Shown: positions 37,526-46,527 of the stretch, piece after piece
Layout of the letters: every line of letters begins with the position of its first letter
Position numbering within the stretch: the first letter of the stretch is position 1
Source of the DNA: Anaeromyxobacter sp. Fw109-5
GTDB lineage: Bacteria > Myxococcota > Myxococcia > Myxococcales > Anaeromyxobacteraceae
Length of the DNA stretch: 64,000 bases
Direction: 5' to 3'
Assembly: GCF_000017505.1 (NCBI RefSeq)
Contig: NC_009675.1
Location: forward strand, 868,001-932,000
The notes under the pieces: model-generated
The model's database searches: none
What the model was told of the DNA's origin: nothing
What the model saw: only the letters and a program-made list of their open reading frames with translations
Translations under genes and position numbers: made by a program

Positions 37526-38579
37526 TCCGGTAGGCGAGGCGGAACGCCTCCGCGCTCAGGCTCGTCTCCCAGAACCCGGTCGCCCGGGCGAGCCCCCAGA
37601 AGGCGAGCATCGTGGAGAGCGCCACGGCCGGCACGAGCCACGGCGAGAGCGACCGCGCCCCCTTCCGCGTGACGCCGAGGCAGTCGGGCGTCGTGCAGGC
37701 GGCGACGCACGACATGCAGCCCGTGCACTCCGACGAGATCACGCGCAGGCGCGCGTGCACCGGGATCTCGGCGGGACAGGCGCGCGTGCAGGCGCGGCAG
37801 TCGTTGCACGCCTCGGGATCGCGCCGGACGGAGAGCGGCGAGAGGAGGCTCGCCACGCCGAGGAGGGCGCCGTACGGGCAGAGATACCGGCACCAGAAGT
37901 GCTTCACGAGGAGCGAAAGCGCCACGAGCGCGCCCATCACGGCGAGCGCGGTCGTGGAGGGGTGCCGGAAGAAGAGGAGCATCTTCGCGTCGGCCGCCGC
38001 GTTGTAGGGCGAGCGGAGGAAGCCCTCGATCGCGTCGAGCGGCATCTGCGCGACGCTCCAGGCGAAGAAGCCGAGGAGCAGGTACTTGAGCGAGGCGAGC
38101 GGGAGGTCGAGCCACCGCGGCACCGCGGGCCAGCGCCGGCGCCACAGCGTGCGTCGCCCCACCCACTCCAGCGCGCGGGAGATCGTCCCGACCGGGCAGA
38201 CCCAGGAGCAGAACGCCTTGCGCGCGAGGAGCGAGGTGGCGACCGCCGCGAGCAGGATGGCGAGGCCGGCGGGGTGGACCTCGTCCCAGTAGCGGGTGAG
38301 GAGGAACCGCTTCAGGCCGACGAGCGCGGCGATGGGGAGGAAGCCCTCGACCGCAGGCGGACGCGACGCGGTGAGCGGTCCGTCGCTCGTCGCCTGGGAG
38401 ACGAAGCGGGCGAACTCCAGGCCGACGAGCGCCACGAAGGCCAGGTACGCGAGCTGGACGGCCCACCGCACGCGGGGGAGCAGCCGGTGCGGGTTCGACC
38501 ACCGGGCGGTCGCAGGGACGGCTGGGGGGGCAGGGGAGGGCGAGGGCTCGATCGGCGAGGAGGCGGTCGGGGTGTTCAT
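37509..38579 (-). CDS. NapH/CcoG-like membrane polyferredoxin
   Basis: 356 residues. About five to six transmembrane helices carry two CxxxCP motifs at the membrane face (FCSWVCPVG, WCRYLCPYG), then two 4Fe-4S clusters (CNDCRACTRACP, CTGCMSCVAACTTPDC). This is the NapH/NosR-C/YccM architecture, moving electrons from quinol to a periplasmic reductase. A Pro/Ala-rich N-terminus precedes TM1. No reductase subunit is adjacent; the decahaem cytochrome at 9 kb is a possible distant partner. Confidence 0.88.
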   Translation of the reverse strand: MNTPTASSPIEPSPSPAPPAVPATARWSNPHRLLPRVRWAVQLAYLAFVALVGLEFARFVSQATSDGPLTASRPPAVEGFLPIAALVGLKRFLLTRYWDEVHPAGLAILLAAVATSLLARKAFCSWVCPVGTISRALEWVGRRTLWRRRWPAVPRWLDLPLASLKYLLLGFFAWSVAQMPLDAIEGFLRSPYNAAADAKMLLFFRHPSTTALAVMGALVALSLLVKHFWCRYLCPYGALLGVASLLSPLSVRRDPEACNDCRACTRACPAEIPVHARLRVISSECTGCMSCVAACTTPDCLGVTRKGARSLSPWLVPAVALSTMLAFWGLARATGFWETSLSAEAFRLAYRIMGIE

Positions 38580-38761
38580 GCGCGGACGCGGTTTCCTGTC
38601 GGACAGGGGACCCGAAGCGGTCGCGTCGGTCGGACGGACCGTCCCCAACTTTTCCTTCGACGCTCCTCCAAGAGGGGCCGAGCGGGCATAGCCCCTTCCG
38701 AGCGGGGACGCGATGCGTAACATTGCGCGTCCCGAAAGATTCCTTACTTCACGGAGCGTTC

Positions 38762-39622
38762 ATGGCGACGCAGACCTCCCACCTCCCCCGTATCCTCGAC
38801 CGCCACGCCGACGGGCTCCTCGCAGACTGGATCCGCGAGCAGCGACAGGTGTCGTCCCGGACGGGCGCCATCAAGGAGGCGGAGCTGCGCGAGGAGTGCG
38901 GCGAGTTCCTGCGCCTGCTGCGCCAGGCGGTGGGGGACGGAAGCGCCGTGGACGTGAACGGCCCGGAGTTCGACCCGCTGCGCGAGCTCCTGGCGAACGT
39001 CTCCCGCACGCGCGGGACGCAGGGGTTCTCCCCCACGGAGACCGCCACCTTCGTGTTCTCCTTCAAGCGGCCGCTGTTCCAGCGCCTGCGCGAGGAGCTG
39101 GGGCGCGACACCGCCGCCTTCGCCGACGAGACCTGGGCGACCACGGAGCTGCTCGACCGGCTCGGCCTCTTCACCACCGAGGTGTACCAGAAGACGCGCG
39201 AGCAGGTGATCGCGCGGCAGCAGGAGGAGATGCTCGAGCTCTCCACGCCAGTCGTGAAGCTCTGGGACGGCATCCTCGCGCTGCCCATGATCGGGACGCT
39301 CGACTCGAACCGGACCCAGGTCGTGATGGAGACGCTGCTCGAGAAGATCGTGGAGACCGGCTCGCAGGTCGCGATCATCGACATCACCGGCGTCCCCACC
39401 GTGGACACCCTCGTCGCGCAGCACCTCATGAAGACGGTGGCGGCGGCGCGGCTCATGGGCGCGGACTGCATCATCAGCGGCATCCGCCCCGCCATCGCCC
39501 AGACCATCGTCCACCTCGCCATCGACCTCGGCAACGTCATCACCAAGGCGAACCTCGCCGACGCCTTCAAGACGGCGCTCGAGCGGCTGGGCACCGAGTC
39601 GACGGCGCTCGCGCGGCGATAG
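38762..39622 (+). CDS. rsbR: stressosome co-antagonist RsbR
   Basis: 286 residues. A helical N-terminal sensor domain (~1-150) is linked to a STAS domain beginning ELSTPVVKLWDGILALPMIG. The Thr residues in DITGVPTVDT and GIRPAIAQT sit where B. subtilis RsbRA is phosphorylated by RsbT (recalled, not aligned). With RsbS it should build the stressosome. GGAG 6 nt before the ATG. First gene of a six-gene operon; the promoter is not clear (TTGCGC/TACTTC is weak). Confidence 0.93.
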   Translation: MATQTSHLPRILDRHADGLLADWIREQRQVSSRTGAIKEAELREECGEFLRLLRQAVGDGSAVDVNGPEFDPLRELLANVSRTRGTQGFSPTETATFVFSFKRPLFQRLREELGRDTAAFADETWATTELLDRLGLFTTEVYQKTREQVIARQQEEMLELSTPVVKLWDGILALPMIGTLDSNRTQVVMETLLEKIVETGSQVAIIDITGVPTVDTLVAQHLMKTVAAARLMGADCIISGIRPAIAQTIVHLAIDLGNVITKANLADAFKTALERLGTESTALARR

Positions 39623-39632
39623 GGCCTCGGAC

Positions 39633-40004
39633 ATGGAGCGCATCCCGATCCTGAGGATGGGCGAGTTCCTGCTCGTCACCATCCAGGTCGACATGCACGA
39701 TCAGCTCGCGCTCGCGCTGCAGGACGACCTGACGGCGCAGATCACCCGCACCGGCGCGCGCGGCGTGCTCATCGACATCTCCTCGCTGGACGTCGTGGAC
39801 TCCTTCATCGGGCGCATGCTCGGCTCCATCGCGTCCATGTCGCAGCTCATGGACGCCGAGACGGTCGTCGTGGGGATGCGGCCTTCGGTGGCGATCACGC
39901 TCGTGGAGCTGGGGCTCACGCTGCACGGCATCCGCACCGCCCTCGACGTGGAGAAGGGGATGACGCTGCTCCGCGCGAGCGCCGCCCGCAGACGCCGGGC
40001 GTGA
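39633..40004 (+). CDS. rsbS: stressosome scaffold RsbS
   Basis: 123 residues, a single STAS domain: PILRMGEFLLVTIQVDMHD, LIDISSLDVVDSFIGRMLGSIASMSQLMDAETVVVGMRPSVAITLVELG. The Ser in DISSLDVVDS corresponds to the RsbT phosphorylation site. It captures RsbT in unstressed cells. An Arg-rich tail (RRRR) is unusual. 10 nt after rsbR. Confidence 0.95.
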   Translation: MERIPILRMGEFLLVTIQVDMHDQLALALQDDLTAQITRTGARGVLIDISSLDVVDSFIGRMLGSIASMSQLMDAETVVVGMRPSVAITLVELGLTLHGIRTALDVEKGMTLLRASAARRRRA

Positions 40005-40011
40005 GGATCGC

Positions 40012-40416
40012 ATGCTCGTCTTGAAGGAGGAGACGGTCGCGATCGCGTCCGACGCGGACGTCGTGCTCGTCCGGCAGCTGGTCCGACGCCACGCGCTGGA
40101 GCTGCGGTTCTCCCTCGTGGACCAGACGAAGCTGGTCACGGCGGCGAGCGAGCTCGCGCGCAACGCCCTCGAGCACGGCCGGGGCGGGGAGCTGCTCCTC
40201 CAGATCCTCCAGGAGCCGCCGCGGTCCGGCCTGCGGCTCGTCTTCACCGATCGCGGCCCGGGGATCGCGAACGTGGAGCTCGCCATGAAGGACGGTTACA
40301 CCACGGGGGGCGGGCTCGGCTTGGGGCTCGGAGGGGCGAAGCGGCTGGTGAACGAGTTCGCGATCGAGTCCACACCGGGGTCCGGGACGCGCGTCACGGT
40401 GACGAAGTGGCGCTGA
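40012..40416 (+). CDS. rsbT: stressosome switch kinase RsbT
   Basis: 134 residues, a GHKL Ser/Thr kinase: SELARNALEHGRGG (N box), DRGPGIANVELAM (G1), GGLGLGLGGAKRLVNEF (G2). It phosphorylates RsbS/RsbR, then leaves to activate a downstream target. 7 nt after rsbS. Confidence 0.94.
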   Translation: MLVLKEETVAIASDADVVLVRQLVRRHALELRFSLVDQTKLVTAASELARNALEHGRGGELLLQILQEPPRSGLRLVFTDRGPGIANVELAMKDGYTTGGGLGLGLGGAKRLVNEFAIESTPGSGTRVTVTKWR

Positions 40417-41414
40417 CCCACGGAGAGAGCCTCGTCGTCCCCGTCGGCGAGGAGTCGCAGGTCGGCGAGGCCCGCCGCTCGGCGCGCCGGATGGCCAGCG
40501 ACCTGGGGCTCGGCGAGGTGGCCGCCGAGCGGGCCGCCATCGTGGCGAGCGAGGCGGCCCGCAACATCGTGACCCACGGCGGCGGCGGCCTCGTCGCCAT
40601 CCACCCCATCGGCCACCCGCCGAGCGGGATCGCGATCATCGGCCTCGATCGGGGGCGGGGGATCGGCGACGTCGCGACCGCGATGCGCGACGGTCACTCG
40701 ACCGCCGGCACCCCCGGCGAGGGGCTCGGCGCCATGTCGCGCGTCGGCTCCGCCTTCGATCTGTGGAGCGCGCCGGGGAAGGGGACCGCGCTCGTGGCCG
40801 AGGTCTGGGCGGCGGGGCAGCGCCCGCCGCGCCGGCTGGCGGCAGGGGCGCTGTCGGTCGCGAAGCCCGGCGAGCAGGTGTGCGGCGATGGGTGGGCGCT
40901 CGTGGAGCTCGAGGACCGGGCGGTGCTCGCCGTCGCGGACGGCCTCGGGCACGGCCGTGCCGCGGCGGACGCCGCGCGCGTGGCGATCGAGGTCGTGCGC
41001 CGGACGGCGGACCTCGCGCCGCGCGACATCGTCGACGCGGCCCACGCGGCGTTGCGGGCGACCCGGGGCGCCGCCCTGGCGGTCGCGGCGCTGGACCTCG
41101 CGACGGGAGAGCTGCGCTACGCCGGGCTCGGCAACGTGGTCGGCGCGATCGTCGGCGGCGGCGCCTCGCGGCGCCTCGTCTCGCTCGCCGGGACGGTCGG
41201 GCACGCGGTGCGCTCCATCCAGGAGTTCTCCTATTCGCTCCCCGAGGGCGCCGTCCTCGTCATGCACTCCGACGGCATCGCGACGCACTGGGACGTCGCC
41301 GCGTACCCCGGCCTCGCGGCGCGGCATCCGGCGCTCCTCGCGGGCGTGCTGTTCCGGGATCATGCCCGGGGCCGCGACGACGCGACCGTCCTCGCCGCGC
41401 GGAGGGCGCGTTGA
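40407..41414 (+). CDS. RsbT-like ATPase fused to RsbX-type PP2C phosphatase
   Basis: 335 residues. N-terminal half: GHKL fold like RsbT (SEAARNIVTHGGGGLVAI, DRGRGIGDVATAM, GEGLGAMSRV). C-terminal half: SpoIIE/RsbX-type phosphatase (VADGLGHGRAAADAA, LGNVVGAIVGGG, HSDGIATHWD, RDDATVLAARR). In B. subtilis RsbX resets the stressosome by dephosphorylating RsbR/RsbS; here it carries its own kinase-like domain. GTG 40407 overlaps rsbT by 10 bp, implying translational coupling. Confidence 0.88.
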   Translation: MALTHGESLVVPVGEESQVGEARRSARRMASDLGLGEVAAERAAIVASEAARNIVTHGGGGLVAIHPIGHPPSGIAIIGLDRGRGIGDVATAMRDGHSTAGTPGEGLGAMSRVGSAFDLWSAPGKGTALVAEVWAAGQRPPRRLAAGALSVAKPGEQVCGDGWALVELEDRAVLAVADGLGHGRAAADAARVAIEVVRRTADLAPRDIVDAAHAALRATRGAALAVAALDLATGELRYAGLGNVVGAIVGGGASRRLVSLAGTVGHAVRSIQEFSYSLPEGAVLVMHSDGIATHWDVAAYPGLAARHPALLAGVLFRDHARGRDDATVLAARRAR

Positions 41415-43567
41415 GCGCGCGGGCCGCCGCCCCGGGCGCTCCGCTCCTGACCATCGCGGTGCGCCGCGAGGAGGACGTCGTGCTCGCGCGGCAGCGTGCG
41501 CGGCAGGTGGCGCGGCTCGTCGGGATCGCTTCGTCCGAGCAGACGCGCCTCGCCACCGCCGTGTCGGAGATCGCGCGCAACGCCTGGAAGTACGCGGGCG
41601 GCGGGAAGGTCGAGATCGCGCTCGAGCCCGACGAGGAGGAGGGGAGCGCGCTCGTCGTCCGCGTCCGGGATCGGGGCGGCGGGGTGACCGAGCTGGACGC
41701 CATCCTGGCCGGGCGGTACCGCTCCCCGACCGGGATGGGGCTCGGGATCTCCGGCAGCCGCCGCCTCGTCGATCGATTCGACATCCAGACCGGCCCGTCC
41801 GGCACCACGGTGACCCTGGCGAAGCTCTTGCCCCCGGGGTCGGGGCCCGCGACGCCGCGCGAGCTCGCCGCCGTGGTGGAGGAGCTTCAGCGGGAGCGGC
41901 CGCACGACGCCCTCGAGGAGCTCACGAGCCAGAACCAGGAGCTGCTGCGGACGCTCGACGCGCTGAGGGAGCGCGAGCGGCAGCTCGTGGCGGTGAACCG
42001 CGAGCTCGAGGACACGAACCGCGGCGTCGTAGCGCTCTACGCCGAGCTGGACGAGAAGGCCGACTACCTCCGGCGCGCGTCGGAGCTGAAGAGCCGGTTC
42101 CTCTCGAACATGAGCCACGAGTTCCGGACGCCGCTCAACACCGTCATCTCGTTCTGTCGGATGCTGCTCGACGAGACCGACGGTCCCCTGAACGACGAGC
42201 AGCGCAAGCAGGTGGGCTTCGCGAGGCGCGCCGCGGAGGGGATGCTGGACCTCGTGAGCGACCTGCTCGATCTCGCCAAGGTCGAGGCGGGGAAGACCAC
42301 GGTCCGCTCCTCGCCGTTCGAGGCGAGCGAGCTGTTCGGCGCGCTCCGCGGCATGCTGCGCCCGCTCCTGGCGACGACCCAGGTGACGCTCCACTTCGAG
42401 GACCCCGTCGGCCTGCCGACGCTCTACACCGACGAGGGCAAGATCTCGCAGATCCTCCGCAACTTCATCTCGAACGCCCTCAAGTTCACCGAGCGCGGCG
42501 AGGTCCGCGTGAGCGCGCGGCGTCAGGGCGACCGGGTCGTGTTCTCGGTGTCCGACACCGGCATCGGGATCGCCAGGGAGGACCTGGATCGGATCTTCCA
42601 GGAGTACGGGCAGCTCGACTCGCCGGTGCAGCGGCGGGTGCGCGGCACGGGGCTGGGGCTCCCGCTCTCGAAGCGGCTCGCCGAGCTGCTCGGGGGGCGC
42701 CTGGCGGTGAAGAGCGAGCCCGGCGTCGGCTCCACCTTCTCGCTCGAGGTGCCGCTCCTGTACGGGGGTCCCCCCGAGATCGGTACGGTCGCGGACGTGT
42801 GCGCCCTCCACGATCCCACCCGGTACCCCGTGCTCGTCGTCGAGGACAACCCCGAGACCATCTTCGCGTACGAGAAGTACGTGAGGGGGACGCCGTTCCA
42901 GGTGCTCCCGGTGGGGACGCTGCCCGAGGCGCGCCACGCGGTGCAGCGGCTGCGCCCGATCGCGGTGGTGCTCGACGTCATGCTGGGAGCCGAGGCGGCG
43001 TGGCCGCTGCTGTCCGAGCTCAAGGGCTCCGCGCTCACCCGCGGGATCCCGGTCTACGTCGTGACGATGGTCGAGAACCGCGGCAAGGCGAAGGGCCTCG
43101 GCGCGGACGACTTCTCCGAGAAGCCCCTCGAGCGGGCGTGGCTCCTCTCGCGCCTCGAGACGGCCGCGGCGCTGCTCCCGCGCGAGGAGGTGGTGGTCGT
43201 CGACGACGAAGAGGCGTCGCGCTACCTGCTCCGCTCGCTGCTCGAGGAGACGCGCTACGCCGTCCAGGACGCCTCGTCGGGCGAGGAGGCGCTGGCGCTG
43301 GTCGCGGAGCGGCGCCCGGCGGCGGTCTTCCTCGACTGGAAGATGCCGGGGATGGACGGCGGGGAGGTGCTGGCGCGGCTCCTCGCGGATCCGCAGACCC
43401 GCGACGTGCCGGTGATCGTCTACACCGGCGAGGAGCTCGGCCCCGAGCAGCGCGCCCGCGCCGGAGGCGCCGCGGCGATCCTCGGCAAGGGCCGGCCGAG
43501 GGCGTCCGCGCTGCAGGAGATCCGCGAGGCCCTGGCGCGGCTCGCAGGAGGCGTGACGAGGTCGTGA
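41411..43567 (+). CDS. RsbT-domain hybrid histidine kinase with two receivers
   Basis: 718 residues. Order: RsbT-like GHKL domain (~1-140; SEIARNAWKYAGGGKVEIA, RGGGVTELDAIL, GMGLGISGSRRLVDRF), coiled coil (~155-225), HisKA (FLSNMSHEFRTPLNTVIS), HATPase_c, receiver 1 (LVVEDNPET, VVLDVMLG, SEKPL) and receiver 2 (VVVDDEEAS, FLDWKMPGMDG). TTG 41411 overlaps the previous stop (TTGA) with GGAGGG just upstream. The fusion physically ties a stressosome-type kinase domain to a two-component relay. Confidence 0.9.
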   Translation: MSARAAAPGAPLLTIAVRREEDVVLARQRARQVARLVGIASSEQTRLATAVSEIARNAWKYAGGGKVEIALEPDEEEGSALVVRVRDRGGGVTELDAILAGRYRSPTGMGLGISGSRRLVDRFDIQTGPSGTTVTLAKLLPPGSGPATPRELAAVVEELQRERPHDALEELTSQNQELLRTLDALRERERQLVAVNRELEDTNRGVVALYAELDEKADYLRRASELKSRFLSNMSHEFRTPLNTVISFCRMLLDETDGPLNDEQRKQVGFARRAAEGMLDLVSDLLDLAKVEAGKTTVRSSPFEASELFGALRGMLRPLLATTQVTLHFEDPVGLPTLYTDEGKISQILRNFISNALKFTERGEVRVSARRQGDRVVFSVSDTGIGIAREDLDRIFQEYGQLDSPVQRRVRGTGLGLPLSKRLAELLGGRLAVKSEPGVGSTFSLEVPLLYGGPPEIGTVADVCALHDPTRYPVLVVEDNPETIFAYEKYVRGTPFQVLPVGTLPEARHAVQRLRPIAVVLDVMLGAEAAWPLLSELKGSALTRGIPVYVVTMVENRGKAKGLGADDFSEKPLERAWLLSRLETAAALLPREEVVVVDDEEASRYLLRSLLEETRYAVQDASSGEEALALVAERRPAAVFLDWKMPGMDGGEVLARLLADPQTRDVPVIVYTGEELGPEQRARAGGAAAILGKGRPRASALQEIREALARLAGGVTRS

Positions 43568-45555
43568 GCACCCGGGCGCACATCCTGTTCGTCGAGGACG
43601 ACGCGGGGACGCGCTACGCCGTGAACCGCGTCCTCGCGAACGCCGGCTTCCGGGTCAGCGTCGCCGCCACGGGGGCGCAGGCGCTGGCCCTCGCGCGCTC
43701 GGCGCGGCCGGACCTCGTGCTGCTCGACGTGCAGCTCCCGGACGCGATCGGCTTCGACGTCTGCCGCGAGCTCAAGGCAGACCCCGCCACGTCGGCGCTG
43801 CCGGTGGTGTTCCTCTCCGCGCGGCGCGCGGACGCCGAGGACCTCGTGCGCGGCCTGGAGGGGGGCGCGGACCTGTACCTCACGCACCCGGTCGAGCCCC
43901 ACGTGCTGGTCGCGGCGCTGAACGCCCTGCTGCGCGTCCGCCTCGCCGAGGCGCGCCTCCGCCGGTTCGTCGACTCGAACATGATCGGCGTGGCGGAGTT
44001 CGACGCGGAGAGCGTCCTCACCGACGGTAACGACGAGCTCCTGCGCATCCTGGGGCTCACGCGCGAGGACATCGCGGCGGGGCGCGTGACCTGGCCCGAG
44101 ATCGTCCCCTCCGAGTGGCAGGCGCAGCAGGCGAGCCTCGAGGGGCGGCCTCGGCGCGAGGGCATGGTGGGGCCGCTGGAGAAGGAGTACCAGCGCAAGG
44201 ACGGGAGCCGGGTGTCCGTGCTCATCGGCGCCGCGGCGCTCCCGGCGCGGTCCGAGGGCGTCGCGTTCGTGCTCGACCTGTCCGAGCGCAAGCGCGCCGA
44301 GCGCGAGCGCGAGGAGGCGCTCGCGCGCGCCGAGGCGGCCCAGCGGCGGATGGGGTTCTTGCTCTCGGCCACGAGCGCGCTCATGGTCTCGCCCGGCGAG
44401 ATCGCGGCCGCCCTGCGCCGGCTCGCCACGCTGTGCGCGCGGGAGATCGCCGACTGGTGCATCGTCGACCGCGCCACGCCCGAGGGCGCCGTGCGGATGG
44501 CGGTGGCGGCGGCCGATCCCGCGCGCGCCGCCGACGCGGCCGTGGTGGAGGCGCGGGCCCCCGGCCGGGCGGGCGCCATCGCCCGCGCCCTCGCCGAGGG
44601 GACGCCCCAGCAGCTGGAGCTCGTGGACGATCCCGAGGCGCTCGAGCCCGCGCGCGACGGACGGCACCGGCAGGCCCTGCTCACCCTCCGGGTGGGCGCG
44701 GCGGCGGTGTTCCCCCTCGTCCAGGGCGGCCACGTGCTGGGCGCGCTGACGATGGTGAGGGCGCGCCGGGGGGCGACGATCGCGCCGGTCGAGCTCGCGC
44801 TCGGCGAGGAGGTGGCGGGGCGGGCCGCCGTCGCGCTCGAGAACGAGCTGCTCCACGAGGAGCTCTCGCGGTCGCTCCGCGCCCGCGAGCAGACGCTCGC
44901 CGAGGTCTCGCACGATCTCCGCAACCCGCTCTCGTCGATCATCCTCGCGGCGGCGCAGCTGGAGCGCTCGGCGGGGCGCTCCGAGCTGCCCGACCTCGTC
45001 GGGCGGCGCGCCGCGAGCATCCGCCGCGCCGGGGACCGGATGAACCACCTCGTCCAGGACCTGCTCGACCTCGCGCGCGCCGAGAACGGGCGGCTCGAGC
45101 TCGACGTCGGGGAGCACTCCGCGCGCGAGCTCGTCGACGACGCGGTGGAGAGCATCGCGCCCGTCGTGCGGGAGCGCGAGCTGCGCGTGCGGGCCGCGGT
45201 GGAGCCGCTCCTCGTCCGGTGCGATCGCGAGCGGGTGCACCGCGTCCTCGCGAACCTGCTCTCGAACGCGGTGAAGGTGAGCCCGCGCAAGGGCACCGTC
45301 GAGCTCACGGCCCGCCAGCGCGAGCGCGCGGTGCTGTTCACCGTCGCGGACGAGGGGCCGGGGATCTCGCTGGACGAGCAGCGCCACATGTTCGAGCACT
45401 ACTGGCGCGGCCGCGAGTCGGGGGCGCAGGGCGTCGGGATCGGCCTGTCGATCGTGAAGACCCTCGTGGAGCGGCACGGCGGGAAGGTGTGGGTCGACAG
45501 CGTGCCCGGCGCGGGCGCGCGGTTCTCCTTCACCTTGCCGCGCGCCGAGGACTGA
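43564..45555 (+). CDS. REC-PAS-GAF hybrid histidine kinase
   Basis: 663 residues. N-terminal receiver (ILFVEDDAGTR, VLLDVQLPDAIGFD), where the usual Lys is His (LTHPVEP); PAS (~135-245); GAF (~265-430); HisKA (TLAEVSHDLRNPLSSII); HATPase_c (HRVLANLLSNAVKVS, ADEGPGISL, GVGIGLSIVKTL). GTG 43564 overlaps the upstream stop (GTGA). Last gene of the stressosome operon; it can receive phosphate from the preceding kinase. No DNA-binding output protein follows. Confidence 0.91.
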   Translation: MSTRAHILFVEDDAGTRYAVNRVLANAGFRVSVAATGAQALALARSARPDLVLLDVQLPDAIGFDVCRELKADPATSALPVVFLSARRADAEDLVRGLEGGADLYLTHPVEPHVLVAALNALLRVRLAEARLRRFVDSNMIGVAEFDAESVLTDGNDELLRILGLTREDIAAGRVTWPEIVPSEWQAQQASLEGRPRREGMVGPLEKEYQRKDGSRVSVLIGAAALPARSEGVAFVLDLSERKRAEREREEALARAEAAQRRMGFLLSATSALMVSPGEIAAALRRLATLCAREIADWCIVDRATPEGAVRMAVAAADPARAADAAVVEARAPGRAGAIARALAEGTPQQLELVDDPEALEPARDGRHRQALLTLRVGAAAVFPLVQGGHVLGALTMVRARRGATIAPVELALGEEVAGRAAVALENELLHEELSRSLRAREQTLAEVSHDLRNPLSSIILAAAQLERSAGRSELPDLVGRRAASIRRAGDRMNHLVQDLLDLARAENGRLELDVGEHSARELVDDAVESIAPVVRERELRVRAAVEPLLVRCDRERVHRVLANLLSNAVKVSPRKGTVELTARQRERAVLFTVADEGPGISLDEQRHMFEHYWRGRESGAQGVGIGLSIVKTLVERHGGKVWVDSVPGAGARFSFTLPRAED

Positions 45556-45566
45556 CCGAACGAGCC

Positions 45567-46463
45567 TCACCGCTCGATCGGCCGCAGCCGGCCGAGCGCG
45601 TCCCAGGTGTACAGCGCGAGCGACGCCCAGATCAGCCCGAACGCCGCGGCGTGCGGGCGCGTGAAGGGCTCCCGGTACAGCGCCACGCCGAGCAGGAACT
45701 GGCCGGTCGGCGCGATGTACTGCACGAGCCCCATCGTCGAGAGGCGCAGCCGGTGCACGCCGAGCGTGAACCACACGAGCGGGAGGGCGGTGATCACCCC
45801 GGCCGCGGCGAGGAGGACGGTCGTGCCGGGCGTGCTGCCGAATGCGCCCGCGCCGCCGGCGGCCCGGACCCCGAGGAACGCGAGCGCGAGCGGGGCGAGC
45901 AGGGCGGTCTCGGCGAACAGGCCGCCGACGGCCTCGATGGCGGCGCGCTTGCGGACGAGGCCGTAGACGCCGAACGAGGTGGCGAGGACGAGCGAGACCC
46001 AAGGGAAGGTGCCCGCGCGCAGCACGAGGACCAGCACCCCCGCGGCCGCGAGCCCGATGGCGGCCCGCTGCCGCCCGGAGAGCGTCTCGCCGAGGAACGC
46101 CACCCCGAGGAGCACGTTGACGAGCGGGTTCATGAAGTACCCGAGGCTCGCCTCGACGATGCGGCCGGCGTTCACCGCCCAGATGTAGACGAGCCAGTTC
46201 GTGGAGATGAGGGTCGTCGTCGCCGCCAGGATCCGCCAGCGACCTCCGCGGAAGGGCGCGGTGAACGCGCCCTGCTCGCCGCGCACCGCGAGCAGGGCGG
46301 CGAGCAGGACGAGGGACCAGACCACCCGGTGCGCGAGGATCTCGGGGGCCGGGACGTGCTTCAGCGCCTTGAAGTACAGGGGCAACAGGCCCCAGGAGAG
46401 GTACGCGGCGAGCGCGTAGGCGAGCCCTGCGGAGCGCTCGTCGCGGGAGGAGGGGGAGGTCAC
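45567..46463 (-). CDS. rarD: RarD-type EamA/DMT permease
   Basis: 298 residues with ten hydrophobic segments. AAYLSWGLLPLYFKALKHVPAPEILAHRVVWS, TNWLVYIWAVNAGRIVEASLGYFMNPLVNVLLG and LQYIAPTGQFLLGVALYREPF-like strings are diagnostic of RarD. Probable small-metabolite exporter. GTG 46463 lacks an SD; TAGGAT ends 9 nt upstream. Divergent from uspA, convergent with the stressosome operon. Confidence 0.92.
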   Translation of the reverse strand: MTSPSSRDERSAGLAYALAAYLSWGLLPLYFKALKHVPAPEILAHRVVWSLVLLAALLAVRGEQGAFTAPFRGGRWRILAATTTLISTNWLVYIWAVNAGRIVEASLGYFMNPLVNVLLGVAFLGETLSGRQRAAIGLAAAGVLVLVLRAGTFPWVSLVLATSFGVYGLVRKRAAIEAVGGLFAETALLAPLALAFLGVRAAGGAGAFGSTPGTTVLLAAAGVITALPLVWFTLGVHRLRLSTMGLVQYIAPTGQFLLGVALYREPFTRPHAAAFGLIWASLALYTWDALGRLRPIER

Positions 46464-46472
46464 GCGGGGCGC

Positions 46473-46478
46473 ATCCTA
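46473..46478 (-). promoter_or_regulatory. -10 element of rarD (TAGGAT)
   Basis: TAGGAT on the minus strand ends 9 nt before GTG 46463. Confidence 0.35.
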
Positions 46479-46500
46479 CGCCAGCGGTCCGCCCCCGGCT

Positions 46501-46506
46501 TACACT
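46501..46506 (+). promoter_or_regulatory. -10 element of uspA (TACACT)
   Basis: TACACT lies 21 nt before ATG 46528, followed by a leader with GGAGGGAG. It opposes the rarD -10 in a 64-bp gap. Confidence 0.35.
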
Positions 46507-46527
46507 TCGCCCGGAGGGAGCCCGCCG

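Noticed and set aside
38723-38761. A sigma-B-like or other alternative-sigma promoter before rsbR.
   Set aside because: Only a weak TTGCGC/TACTTC pair is visible and no recognised alternative-sigma motif could be read.
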